Assembly (NCBI GenBank): GCA_016786845.1
Contig: JAEUVB010000016.1
Span: forward strand, 62,001 to 126,000
DNA from: Chitinophagaceae bacterium
GTDB lineage: Bacteria; Bacteroidota; Bacteroidia; Chitinophagales; Chitinophagaceae
Direction of reading: 5' to 3'
Length of the DNA stretch: 64,000 nt
Part shown: positions 10,450 through 18,382 of the stretch, piece after piece
Layout of the letters: each line of letters begins with the position of its first letter
How positions within the stretch are numbered: position 1 is the stretch's first letter
The notes under the pieces: generated by a model
The model's input: the letters and a program-made list of their open reading frames with translations, nothing else
What the model was told of the DNA's origin: nothing
The model's database searches: none
Translations under genes and position numbers: made by a program

Positions 10450-10790
10450 ATGTTGTTTCTTTGGGGTGCCCCCTGGAAGGAGAGAGGGAGAGCGGAGGGT
10501 GAGAGCTGAGGGTATACAAGAAAATTAACATCTAGAAATTGGAAGCAATCCGTTAGACACCAATTTGTCTATGAATTTTTGCGAAGGAAGGGAGAACGAA
10601 GGAAGGAGTTTGGTTAGTGAGCAGGGTAAATAGTTATAGATGCGTGGCAGATATGTATTGATGCGTGGCAGAACTGCATTGGTGCGTGGCACACCTGCAT
10701 TGATGCGTGGCAGAGGTGTATTTATGCGTGGCAGAGGTGTATTGGAATTAAACGTATTTCTGAATGAAACTCATGTAAATAGGCTCTAGA
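10450..10790 (-). repeat. Dispersed repeat element A, copy 1, with five 21-bp tandem units
   Basis: The core shows GCGTGGCA at 10642, 10663, 10684, 10705 and 10726, an exact 21-bp period. It is bordered on one side by AATTAAACGTATTTCTGAAT and on the other by GAGCAGGGTAAAT, and further out by GGGGTGCCCC and GGAAGGAGAGAG. The same segments occur, reverse-complemented and in the same relative order, around 42390-42850. The element is therefore larger than the tandem array. No coding function is supported: the frame running through this copy is closed by a TGA right before the shared part. Confidence 0.85.
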
Positions 10791-10885
10791 TACACAAAAT
10801 TGAGTATCTCAGACGGGCCTTTCAGAGACAAAATGCGGAGAAGTGATTCGATTGGGGATTTATCTTGCGAAGAATAAATGGTATT

Positions 10886-10925
10886 GTTTGCAGTGGATTA
10901 AAATCCACTGTTAATTGTCGGCCAT
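10886..10925 (+). repeat. Palindrome-containing repeat, copy 1
   Basis: CAGTGGATTAAAATCCACTG at 10891-10910 is a perfect inverted repeat with 9-bp arms around AA. It sits within GTTTG...GTTA...GTCGGCCATG, which recurs at 11027-11067. This resembles a REP-like element or a protein binding site; function unknown. Confidence 0.7.
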
Positions 10926-11026
10926 GAAATGAAGAAAGAGAAAGAGAAAGAGAAAGAGAAACGGAAAGAGAAAGAAGAATAACCACAGCAGCCTGATGGG
11001 GTGATATCTATGTATAGCTTCGGTTT

Positions 11027-11067
11027 GTTTGCAGCGGATTAAAATCCACTGTTATGCGTCGGCCATG
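11027..11067 (+). repeat. Palindrome-containing repeat, copy 2
   Basis: CAGCGGATTAAAATCCACTG at 11032-11051 is the second copy of the motif at 10891; one arm base differs (C for T), weakening the palindrome by one pair. The flanks GTTTG and GTCGGCCATG are shared with copy 1, in direct orientation 141 bp away. Confidence 0.7.
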
Positions 11068-11265
11068 CCTACGGCATTATGTCTCCACAACGGATCCTAC
11101 CATTTACAACTTTATACGACCGAAAGACCATTTCAAAATATTGTCTTACCCCAAAATTCCGTACGTAGCAAAATGCTACAGAATAGGGCTACGAAACGAA
11201 GGACGTTTCGCAGAACTTAGAGCGAGAGCGGAGAGGGAGAGCGGGAATAAGTGACTCGCTACTCG

Positions 11266-11273
11266 TATATTTG
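11266..11273 (+). promoter_or_regulatory. Bacteroidota -7 promoter element (TATATTTG)
   Basis: The octamer fits TAnnTTTG. It ends only 4 bases before the ATG at 11278, so a start of transcription at the usual distance would give an almost leaderless mRNA. No -33 TTG at the right spacing is seen. Confidence 0.5.
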
Positions 11274-11277
11274 CCCC

Positions 11278-12432
11278 ATGCAGCGCATCCTCGTCGATAC
11301 TCCCGCCTTAGCCCAAGCTTTTCTCGAAATGCCATTATCGATCTATAAGGGCGACAAAGCCTATATCCGGCCTTTAGATAAGGATATTGAAGAGGTGTTT
11401 GATGCTAAGAAAAATAAATTCTTTCGGCACGGTGAATGTGAACGATGGCTGCTGAAAAATGAAGCCGGTCGGTATATCGGTCGTATTGCAGTGTTTGTCA
11501 ATAAAAAATATAAAGAGGATCAACCCACAGGTGGCATTGGTTTTTTTGAATGTATCAATGATCAGCAAGCCGCAAACTTTTTATTCGATGAAGCGCAACA
11601 ATGGTTGAAAGCCCGTGGTATGGAAGCGATGGACGGCCCGATCAATTTCGGTGAGCGTGATCGTTGGTGGGGACTGCTCGTGAATGGATTTGAAGAGCCG
11701 CTGTATTGCATGAATTACAATCCGCCATACTATCAAACATTATTCGAGACCTATGGCTTTGAAGTGTATTTCCATCAGCTTTGTTTTGGTATGGATGTAA
11801 CCACACCCCTCAGCGATAAAATGAATCGATGGCACGATCATTATGCCAAGGATCCTGACTTTAGTGTGCAACATATTCGCAAAGATGATTTGGATAAATT
11901 TGCGCAAGACTTTACCACCATCTACAACAAGGCCTGGGCAAAACATGGTGGCGGCAAAACCATAGAACTCAAACAAGCCAAACTGATCTTTGGAAAAATG
12001 AAACCGGTGATCGACGAAAAGATCACGTGGTTTGTCTACCATAAAAATGAACCCATCGGGATGTGGGTCAATATTCCCGATCTCAATCAATATTTTAAAC
12101 ATTTCAACGGCAAATTCGGCGCCTTACAGAAACTCTATTTTCTGTGGTTGAAGATGACCGGTGCCTGTAAGCGATTTGTGGGTGTGGTATATGGCATCGT
12201 ACCCGAATGGCAGGGCAAGGGCACCGATGCGTATATGATTGTAGAGTGCGGTAAAGTGGTTCAACCCAATTTGCGCTATGAAAAATATGAGATGCAATGG
12301 ATCGGCGATTTCAATCCGAAAATGGTGAACCTCGCCGCCAATCTCGAAGCCTCCGAAGTGAGACGCCTGAGTACCTATCGTTTTCTATTTGACCGCAACA
12401 AACCTTTTAAACGTCATCCTGTTTTGTCTTAA
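11278..12432 (+). CDS. GNAT-like N-acetyltransferase family protein
   Basis: Start chosen at 11278 (MQRILVDTPALAQAFLEMPL); the frame reads upstream from a GTG at 11251 but that part covers the promoter. The 384-residue cytoplasmic protein resembles a conserved Bacteroidota group annotated as GNAT acetyltransferase: YIGRIAVFVNKKYKE in the N-terminal half, an aromatic-rich centre (GPINFGERDRWWGLLVNGF), and VVYGIVPEWQGKGTDAYMI near residue 310, which looks like the acetyl-CoA loop region of a GNAT fold. Substrate unknown. It is followed after 18 bp by the sulfatase-like gene, suggesting one transcript. Confidence 0.82.
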   Translation: MQRILVDTPALAQAFLEMPLSIYKGDKAYIRPLDKDIEEVFDAKKNKFFRHGECERWLLKNEAGRYIGRIAVFVNKKYKEDQPTGGIGFFECINDQQAANFLFDEAQQWLKARGMEAMDGPINFGERDRWWGLLVNGFEEPLYCMNYNPPYYQTLFETYGFEVYFHQLCFGMDVTTPLSDKMNRWHDHYAKDPDFSVQHIRKDDLDKFAQDFTTIYNKAWAKHGGGKTIELKQAKLIFGKMKPVIDEKITWFVYHKNEPIGMWVNIPDLNQYFKHFNGKFGALQKLYFLWLKMTGACKRFVGVVYGIVPEWQGKGTDAYMIVECGKVVQPNLRYEKYEMQWIGDFNPKMVNLAANLEASEVRRLSTYRFLFDRNKPFKRHPVLS

Positions 12433-12450
12433 GTCAAGACTACTCCCTGC

Positions 12451-14331
12451 ATGAAAGCGCTCATTAAATATATTTTCGGATTATTGTTTTTTTGGTTTCT
12501 GGTTTTCTTTGTCAACCGGATTTTCTTTGTGTTGTATCAATGGCCCATCGGTGCGAAAATTAAACAAGATGCCGATCTCTGGAAGGCCTTTGTGATGGGG
12601 TATAAACTCGATATTTCTACCGGCACGATTTTACTGGGGCTGCCGCTGATCGTAGCCATTGCATTTTATATTTTTCAAAAATCTTATTTGCCCCGGGTGA
12701 TCTTCGGATTATGTCTTACCCTGCTCCTGCTCTATACCGCAGTGGCATTGTCGGATACGGGTTTGTATAAAGAATGGAATGCCAAAATTAATATGCAGGC
12801 GCTGGCTCACTTCAAAAATCCGGCAGAGGTGTTTCGTACTTTATCGCTCAAACTCATTGTTCTGTTTCTCGTTTTGTTGACGGCATTTACTGCGCCCTTT
12901 TATTGGTTGTATAAAAAGAAGATCCATACTTTACTCATTCTGAAAGAGGAAATGTCTTTTCGTTCAAGATTATGGAAGGGCGTTTTATTCTTTATGATCT
13001 CTGTTACATTAGGTGTGTTTGCCATACGGGGCGGTGTCACCAATATTCCCATCAATCAGAGCGTGGCGTATTTCAGCAATGATGCTTTGGCCAATGATAT
13101 TGCCGTCAATCCGTTTTACAATTTGCTTCAGGATATGACGGTCAAAAATGTATTGCCGGATGAAGCCCTTTACAAATTTCATACGAACGAAGAAGCCCGG
13201 GCATTGATCCAAGATGATTTTCCATCGGCTAAGGATAGCAGTTTACAAGTCTTCAAGATCCAACGACCAAATCTGGTTTATATTTTTCTCGAAAGTTGGA
13301 GTGTCGATAATGTAAGTATACTGGGTGGTGTGCAAGGATGTACGCCTCAGTTTGATAAGCTTTGCAGTGAAGGCTTATTATTTCCGAAAGCCTACGCTAC
13401 AGCTTATGTTTCCGATCAGGGTATACCGGCAGTATTGAGTGCCTATCCGGGAGCCATGCGTTTGGCCATTATCAATCAACCGGCCAAAGTTCCCGGTCTG
13501 CCCTGTATCAGCGAGCAACTCAAACCCCTGGGCTATCAACTTGGTTTTATGTTTGGCGGCGATTTGGTGTATGGCAATTTGCGAGGCTATTTATTGGAAA
13601 AGCAATTTGATCAGCTCACCGAAGAAGTCAATTTTACCCAGTATCCTAAAGGCAGTCTGGGTGTACATGATGAATATACTTTTCCGGAATTTTTGAAAAC
13701 CTTAAACGCATCCAAGTCTCCTTTTCTGCAATGTTTCTTTACCACGAGTACCCACATGCCTTACGACTATAAACCCACAGACGATTGGAAAAGTGAGCCG
13801 GGCGATCCTGAAAAAAAGTATACCGAATCGGTGCATTATTCGGACATACATCTGGGACGTTTTTTTGAAGCCGCGAAAAAACAAACCTGGTACGACAGTA
13901 CCATTTTCATCGTCATAGCCGATCACAGTCACAATACCATACGGCAGCGCGATCCTGCTTCATCTATGCACAGTCATATTCCTTTACTCATCACCGGCGG
14001 TGCATTGAAAGAAGAATGGCGCGGCAAACAATGGGATAAAATTGTTTCGCAATTGGATATCACCTCAACGGTCTTACATCAGATGAAACTGCCGGCCGAT
14101 CGCTTCCCCTGGTCGAGAGATATTTTTAATCCCGCCACACCTTCTTCTGCGTATTATATTTTCTGGGGAGGAGCGGGGTATATCAATGATCAAGGTTATG
14201 CCTCGGCACATCAAATCATGCCCCATCATTTGATCTCGGATATGAAGGATTCGGTGCTGATTAAACATCACAATACCAAGGCTCAAAGTTTTCAGCAATT
14301 GGTGTATGAGGATGTGAAGGGGAGGAAATAA
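12451..14331 (+). CDS. LTA synthase family membrane sulfatase-like protein
   Basis: The 626-residue protein has about five N-terminal membrane segments (for example IKYIFGLLFFWFLVFFV, TILLGLPLIVAIAFYIF, GVLFFMISVTLGVFAI) followed by a periplasmic alkaline-phosphatase/sulfatase-fold domain: NLVYIFLESWSVDNVS (metal-binding Glu), YATAYVSDQGIPAVLSAYPG, where the nucleophile would be Ser where many relatives have Thr, HMPYDY, and FIVIADHSHN (Asp-His). Members transfer phosphoglycerol or phosphoethanolamine groups; in a Gram-negative the acceptor might be an envelope glycan or lipid, which the sequence cannot decide. Last gene before the SAM-riboswitch operon. Confidence 0.9.
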   Translation: MKALIKYIFGLLFFWFLVFFVNRIFFVLYQWPIGAKIKQDADLWKAFVMGYKLDISTGTILLGLPLIVAIAFYIFQKSYLPRVIFGLCLTLLLLYTAVALSDTGLYKEWNAKINMQALAHFKNPAEVFRTLSLKLIVLFLVLLTAFTAPFYWLYKKKIHTLLILKEEMSFRSRLWKGVLFFMISVTLGVFAIRGGVTNIPINQSVAYFSNDALANDIAVNPFYNLLQDMTVKNVLPDEALYKFHTNEEARALIQDDFPSAKDSSLQVFKIQRPNLVYIFLESWSVDNVSILGGVQGCTPQFDKLCSEGLLFPKAYATAYVSDQGIPAVLSAYPGAMRLAIINQPAKVPGLPCISEQLKPLGYQLGFMFGGDLVYGNLRGYLLEKQFDQLTEEVNFTQYPKGSLGVHDEYTFPEFLKTLNASKSPFLQCFFTTSTHMPYDYKPTDDWKSEPGDPEKKYTESVHYSDIHLGRFFEAAKKQTWYDSTIFIVIADHSHNTIRQRDPASSMHSHIPLLITGGALKEEWRGKQWDKIVSQLDITSTVLHQMKLPADRFPWSRDIFNPATPSSAYYIFWGGAGYINDQGYASAHQIMPHHLISDMKDSVLIKHHNTKAQSFQQLVYEDVKGRK

Positions 14332-14354
14332 TTTGATCGTTTTGAAAAAAATAT

Positions 14355-14384
14355 TTTGAAAATTAAAAATCCGTTCTACTTTTG
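14355..14384 (+). promoter_or_regulatory. Promoter for the methionine operon
   Basis: TTTG at 14355-14358 and TACTTTTG at 14377-14384 match the Bacteroidota -33/-7 promoter with an 18-base spacer, close to the usual 19-21. It ends about 20 bases before the riboswitch P1 stem, so the transcript would begin just ahead of the aptamer. Confidence 0.7.
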
Positions 14385-14400
14385 CCACGGTTCTTTACAT

Positions 14401-14515
14401 GATGCTTATCCAGAAAGACGGAGGGATTTGACCCGATGATGTCTTGACAACCTGTCTTCCGAAAGGAAGGTAAGGTGCCACGTTCAACCATGCCCTGCAT
14501 GGACAGATAAGTTAG
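14401..14515 (+). ncRNA. SAM-I (S-box) riboswitch
   Basis: The P1 arms CTTATC (14405-14410) and GATAAG (14506-14511) enclose the conserved S-box core: an AGA...GGAGGGA segment, GACCCGATGA, GACAACC and AAGGTGCCA with a hairpin (CCTGTCTTCC...GGAAGGTAAGG) between. This is the class I SAM aptamer, which binds S-adenosylmethionine and usually turns off downstream genes. The genes that follow are in methionine/cysteine metabolism, which agrees. The expression platform is probably the hairpin at 14544-14576, though I do not see a convincing antiterminator. Confidence 0.92.
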
Positions 14516-14543
14516 AAACTGCCTCCAATAACTCGAGATATTG

Positions 14544-14576
14544 AAAGCGCTTCTGACAAATCAGAAGCGCTTTTTT
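14544..14576 (+). terminator. Intrinsic terminator of the riboswitch leader
   Basis: A perfect 13-bp stem, AAAGCGCTTCTGA / TCAGAAGCGCTTT, closed by a CAAA loop and followed by a run of six T. It lies 33 bases after the riboswitch P1 stem and 80 bases before the first codon of the downstream gene, the position expected for a SAM-controlled attenuator. Confidence 0.88.
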
Positions 14577-14656
14577 CATTTAAGGCGTTTCCGATTGTAC
14601 GTTTTTGGATTTGCGGATTGCAATGACCCCCATTGTTAAACCTCAAATAAAAAAAC

Positions 14657-15823
14657 ATGAACGAACAAACACACATTCTTCACAGCATTCCGGTAGATCC
14701 GCTTACAGGAGCCATCTCTACCCCCATTTATCAAACCTCTACTTTCGTACAGGAAGCACCCGGTGTGCACAAGGGCTTCGACTATGCCCGCAGCAATAAT
14801 CCGACCCGTCAGGTATTGGAACAACTCATGGCCAAGCTCGAAAACGGAGCACGCGGATTTGCATTTTCCAGCGGACTCGCTGCCATCGATGCTGTTGTGA
14901 AACTATTGAAGTCCGGAGATGAGATTCTGGCAGTAGACGATATCTATGGCGGGGCCTTTCGCTTATTCACCCATATCTACGAAAAATTCGGCATTACGGT
15001 TCGCTATACAGATACCACGCAGATTGAACATGTGATTGATGCTGTCACCGAAAAAACAAAACTCATCTGGATCGAAAGTCCGACAAACCCAACGCTTAAG
15101 ATCTCTGATATACGAGCCATTGCTCAGGTTGCGAAAGCCAATCATTGTCTGCTCTGTGTCGACAATACCTTTGCTTCTCCCGTATCGCAAAAACCCTTGG
15201 ACCTGGGTGCTGATCTCGTGGTGCATAGTGCGACCAAATATCTCAGCGGACATAGTGATTTGATTGCGGGTATCGTGGTTACAAAAACTCAGGAGCTAGG
15301 CGATCAGATCAAATTTATACAGAATGCTTCCGGTGCGATCTTGTCGCCCTTCGACAGTTGGCTGGTGGTACGCGGTATCGAGACCTTGAGTCTGCGCGTA
15401 AAACAGCATACAGAAAATGCCCAACGCATCGCTGAATATTTGCAGACAGAATCTCTGGTGAAAAATGTATACTACCCCGGATTATCTGCACATCCGAATT
15501 ATCGCATTGCACAGCAGCAACAAAAATATGCCGGGGGTGTGATTGCCTTTGATTTGCAAATTGATGATAAAGCATTAGCGACACAAATTGTGAGTATAAC
15601 AAAATATTTCAAACTAGCCGAAAGTCTGGGTGGGGTTAAAAGTCTCATTTGCCTGCCTTGTGAAATGACGCATAAATCAATCCCTCAAGAGAAGCGCTAT
15701 GCATCCGGTGTGACGGATAGTCTGATCCGCTTGTCGGTAGGCATAGAAGACGCCGATGATCTGATAGACGATCTGAAAAATGTTTTTGCCCAAGTTCAAA
15801 TTAACCAATCTGTTAACGCCTAA
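14657..15823 (+). CDS. metB: Cystathionine gamma-synthase/gamma-lyase family PLP enzyme
   Basis: A 388-residue fold-type I PLP enzyme of the Cys/Met metabolism family. Visible signatures: [56 protein letters not shown], and the PLP lysine in [14 protein letters not shown]. The enzyme joins or splits cystathionine (or directly sulfhydrylates a homoserine ester); synthase and lyase members cannot be separated by eye. Position directly behind a SAM-I riboswitch and ahead of homoserine dehydrogenase favours the biosynthetic (MetB-like) role. Only 11 bases separate its stop from the next start, so the two genes form an operon. Confidence 0.92.
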   Translation: MNEQTHILHSIPVDPLTGAISTPIYQTSTFVQEAPGVHKGFDYARSNNPTRQVLEQLMAKLENGARGFAFSSGLAAIDAVVKLLKSGDEILAVDDIYGGAFRLFTHIYEKFGITVRYTDTTQIEHVIDAVTEKTKLIWIESPTNPTLKISDIRAIAQVAKANHCLLCVDNTFASPVSQKPLDLGADLVVHSATKYLSGHSDLIAGIVVTKTQELGDQIKFIQNASGAILSPFDSWLVVRGIETLSLRVKQHTENAQRIAEYLQTESLVKNVYYPGLSAHPNYRIAQQQQKYAGGVIAFDLQIDDKALATQIVSITKYFKLAESLGGVKSLICLPCEMTHKSIPQEKRYASGVTDSLIRLSVGIEDADDLIDDLKNVFAQVQINQSVNA

Positions 15824-15834
15824 ATCTAATTTAC

Positions 15835-17082
15835 ATGAACCAACAAAAAATACGAATCGGACTTTATGGCTTTGGATGTGTAGGCCGCGGGCTCTATGAT
15901 GTGCTTAGTGAAACAAAAGGCATACGTGCTGAGATCGTTCGCATTTGTGTGAAAGATCAACATAAAAAGCGTGATTTGCCCGGACATTATTTCACTTTCG
16001 ATCCGGAAGAGATTGTCCATCGTGAAGATGTAGACATAGTAGTGGAATTGATCGATCATGCCGATGCGGCATTTGATATTGTATCCACCGCCTTGCGAAA
16101 TAGAAAGGCTGTGGTGAGTGCCAATAAAAAAATGATAGCCGAACATTTTGAAGAATTGCTCAGCCTGCAGGAAACCTATGGAGTGCCCTTACTTTATGAA
16201 GGCGCAACCTGTGCGAGTATTCCGGTCATCCGTAATCTGGAAGAATATTACGACAATGATTTGTTGCGTTCCCTGCAAGGCATCGTGAATGGATCGACCA
16301 ATTTTATTCTGTCGCGCATGCATTCCGAATCAAGCACCTTTGATGCTGCATTAAAATTGGCCCAGCAATTGGGTTTTGCCGAAAGCAATCCTGCGCTTGA
16401 TGTGGAAGGACATGATGCAGCTTACAAACTCAGCATCCTTTTGGCCCATGCCTTTGGATTGGTGGTGAAGCCGGAAGAAATATTTAGACTCGGTATACAA
16501 AGGCTCGGCGAACTCGAATCGCGATATGCCCGGGAAAAAGGATATAAGATCAAGCTCGTGGCCTATGCACGTCAGCTGGGTAATACGGTAAGTGCATTTG
16601 TACTTCCCAGATTCGTAGCGAAAGACGAAATCTTTTATCGAACTGATGATGCTTATAATGCGGTACAGATTGAAGGGGCGTTTGCCGAGAAACAATCTTT
16701 CACAGGCAAAGGTGCAGGGGCTTATCCTACAGGTTCTGCAGTGCTATCGGATATTTCGGCTCTCACGTATGATTACCGATACGCCTATAAAAAGCTCAGG
16801 CAACAAGAGGGCATTCGCTTAGACAATGATTTTGTACTTGAAGTGTTTGTTCGATTCGGAGCAAAGTCCGGGGTAGATGAAAAAGACTTCATTCACATCA
16901 GCGAAAAATATGATTCTTCAACGGGCTCATACCTCAAGGGAAAAATAAACTTCAATCAGTTGATTCATTCGGCATGGATTAATGATTCCGGAGTGAGTGT
17001 GGTGGTGACGGCGGAATCGGAAATAGAAACGCAATTATCAGTGCTTTTACATGAAGGCAGCACGATAATGATGCAGGATTAA
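15835..17082 (+). CDS. hom: Homoserine dehydrogenase
   Basis: 415 residues, with an N-terminal NAD(P)-binding Rossmann motif (RIGLYGFGCVGRGLYDVL), AVVSANKKMIAEHF, the substrate/catalytic region GATCASIPVIRNLEEYYDND, GIVNGSTNFILSRM, and LGFAESNPALDVEGHDAAYKL. It reduces aspartate semialdehyde to homoserine, the branch-point precursor of methionine and threonine. It is a stand-alone enzyme rather than fused to aspartokinase. Co-transcription with metB behind a SAM riboswitch implies this copy is dedicated to methionine supply, with a different enzyme possibly serving threonine elsewhere. Confidence 0.93.
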   Translation: MNQQKIRIGLYGFGCVGRGLYDVLSETKGIRAEIVRICVKDQHKKRDLPGHYFTFDPEEIVHREDVDIVVELIDHADAAFDIVSTALRNRKAVVSANKKMIAEHFEELLSLQETYGVPLLYEGATCASIPVIRNLEEYYDNDLLRSLQGIVNGSTNFILSRMHSESSTFDAALKLAQQLGFAESNPALDVEGHDAAYKLSILLAHAFGLVVKPEEIFRLGIQRLGELESRYAREKGYKIKLVAYARQLGNTVSAFVLPRFVAKDEIFYRTDDAYNAVQIEGAFAEKQSFTGKGAGAYPTGSAVLSDISALTYDYRYAYKKLRQQEGIRLDNDFVLEVFVRFGAKSGVDEKDFIHISEKYDSSTGSYLKGKINFNQLIHSAWINDSGVSVVVTAESEIETQLSVLLHEGSTIMMQD

Positions 17083-17087
17083 AAAAT

Positions 17088-17106
17088 AGGGTCTGTTGTT
17101 TAACTC
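17088..17106 (+). repeat. Relic resembling one end of the 240-bp TIR element
   Basis: ATAGGGTCTGTTGTTTAAC closely matches the left end of the element at 47580 (TAGGGCCTGCTGTTTAAC). No matching right end or internal sequence follows; the toxin-antitoxin genes begin 90 bases later. It may be a truncated copy or the end of a related element. Confidence 0.45.
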
Positions 17107-17193
17107 AGAAAAATAGCAAGCCCCAAATAATGACGATATTCGTATATCAGAAGTCTCTTAAAATTGATTAAATTTGAACATTAAATTTTTGCT

Positions 17194-17391
17194 ATGGAAA
17201 CGGTCCTTATCAATGTAGAAAAGAAATCTGATTTGAATTTTCTGATGAGTTTGGTTGAGAAATTAGGTATGAATGCAAAAGCATTAACCCGCGAGGAAGT
17301 TGAAGATTGGAAATTGGTTCAAAAAATAGAAGCAGGCATGAAAACTTCGAGTGTTTCAAGGAATGAAATTATGAAAGCCCTGAAGAAATGA
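17194..17391 (+). CDS. Probable antitoxin of a type II toxin-antitoxin pair
   Basis: A 65-residue acidic/lysine-rich protein ([20 protein letters not shown]...) of the size and layout of small RelB-like antitoxins that sit directly before RelE/ParE toxins. Its TGA stop overlaps the next ATG (ATGA), so translation is coupled. In known systems the antitoxin binds the toxin and represses its own promoter. Assignment rests on position and size more than on a recognised DNA-binding motif. The gene is AT-rich and sits between a possible mobile-element end and a truncated-looking Bat operon. Confidence 0.75.
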   Translation: METVLINVEKKSDLNFLMSLVEKLGMNAKALTREEVEDWKLVQKIEAGMKTSSVSRNEIMKALKK

Positions 17392-17654
17392 AAATTGAAT
17401 TTAAAAAATCATTTCTTAAAGAATTATCCAAACTGAATCAAAAGCATCTGAAAGTTTCCATCATAGAATGTATTGAACAAGTAGAGTCAGCTGAAAGTAT
17501 ATCTAAAATAAAAAACCTAAAGAAATTAAAAGGTTATAACAATTATTATCGCCTCAGGGTTGGTGATTACAGAATAGGAATTAAGGTAGAGAATGAGATT
17601 ATTTATTTCGTTGTTTTTGAACACCGAAAAGATATTTATAAAGGATTTCCTTAA
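17388..17654 (+). CDS. RelE/ParE-type toxin
   Basis: 88 residues beginning [16 protein letters not shown], with the family features [20 protein letters not shown] and the C-terminal [10 protein letters not shown], matching the RelE/ParE fold core. RelE-type members cut ribosome-bound mRNA, ParE-type inhibit gyrase; the C-terminal HR..IY pattern is shared by both, so the target is not decided. It overlaps the antitoxin by four bases and converges on the Bat TPR gene with only 8 bases between stops. Confidence 0.88.
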   Translation: MKIEFKKSFLKELSKLNQKHLKVSIIECIEQVESAESISKIKNLKKLKGYNNYYRLRVGDYRIGIKVENEIIYFVVFEHRKDIYKGFP

Positions 17655-17662
17655 TGCCCGCC

Positions 17663-18382
17663 CTACCAATCCTTCTCCAGCTTCACCGGTTCGCCCTTGC
17701 CTTTCTCTTTCTTCTCTTTTAGTTTTTTCTCCTCCTGATTGAGGGCGTTCAAAATTTGGTCGGCCTGGTCCTTGGTCAGTTTGCTGGGTTGAGGTTGTGG
17801 CTTAGGCTGATCCTGGGGTTGTTTATCACCCTCTCCCGGTTTTGGTTGTTGCGGTTGCTCGCCGGGTTTATCGGGTTTAGGTTCCTGAGATTGATTTTGC
17901 GGTTGGGGCTGATTCTGTTGCTGCTGATCCTTGTTTTGTTGTTGCTGCTGTTGTTGCTGTTGCTTCATCGCTTGGGCATAGGCCAGGTTGTAGCGGGTGG
18001 CTTCGGAGGCAGGGTTTTGTTTCAGCGATTGTTTATAATAGTTGATGGCATCGTCCCATTTCTTTTGATGTAAATAGGTATTGCCGATATTATGATTGGA
18101 GGCCGATTGAAGTCGTTTATCTTTTGTATTGCGGGCGGTTTCTTCATACTGCTTGGCGGCCTTTTCAAAATCTTTTTGTTGATACATGGCGTTGCCCAAA
18201 TTGTATTGCGCCTCACGATCCTTCTTGGCCTGATACGCTTTTTGATATTCGGCGGCGGCCTCTTTGTATTTTCCTTTGGCGTAGAGTTTATTGCCGGTAT
18301 AGATATGTTCATTGGCATTTTGAGCCTGTACGAACAGACCCGATGACAACAACATGATACATAAGATTATCCTTGTGCCCAT
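17663..18382 (-). CDS. batC: TPR protein of the Bat system (BatC-like)
   Basis: 239 residues: signal peptide (MGTRIILCIMLLSSGLFVQAQ), about three TPR units (ANEHIYTGNKLYAKGKYKEA, AQYNLGNAMYQQKDFEKAA, ASNHNIGNTYLHQKKWDDAI), then a low-complexity Gln/Pro/Lys-rich tail containing runs of Gln. This is the layout of BatC from Bacteroidota aerotolerance (bat) operons. It overlaps the start side of the VWA gene by 16 bases (18367-18382), so the two are translated together. The proteins are thought to work in envelope integrity or stress; mechanism unclear. Confidence 0.85.
   Translation of the reverse strand: MGTRIILCIMLLSSGLFVQAQNANEHIYTGNKLYAKGKYKEAAAEYQKAYQAKKDREAQYNLGNAMYQQKDFEKAAKQYEETARNTKDKRLQSASNHNIGNTYLHQKKWDDAINYYKQSLKQNPASEATRYNLAYAQAMKQQQQQQQQQNKDQQQQNQPQPQNQSQEPKPDKPGEQPQQPKPGEGDKQPQDQPKPQPQPSKLTKDQADQILNALNQEEKKLKEKKEKGKGEPVKLEKDW

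Larger units (their letters stand above)
10380..11277. other. 0.9-kb repeat-rich gap without a convincing gene
   Basis: Short open frames occur on both strands but none resembles a protein. The stretch holds a repeat element at 10450-10790 carrying five 21-bp units, a GAAAGA-type microsatellite at about 10928-10980, two copies of a palindrome-containing motif (10886-10925 and 11027-11067), and two small hairpins at 11165-11179 (GTAGCA/TGCTAC) and 11192-11210 (CGAAACG/CGTTTCG). Several segments recur in the 42.2-42.9 kb gap in the opposite orientation. Confidence 0.8.

Noticed and set aside
10926-10980. GAAAGA-rich run as a possible regulatory or coding feature
   Set aside because: Simple sequence repeat with no conserved partner; similar purine-rich stretches occur near 31370.
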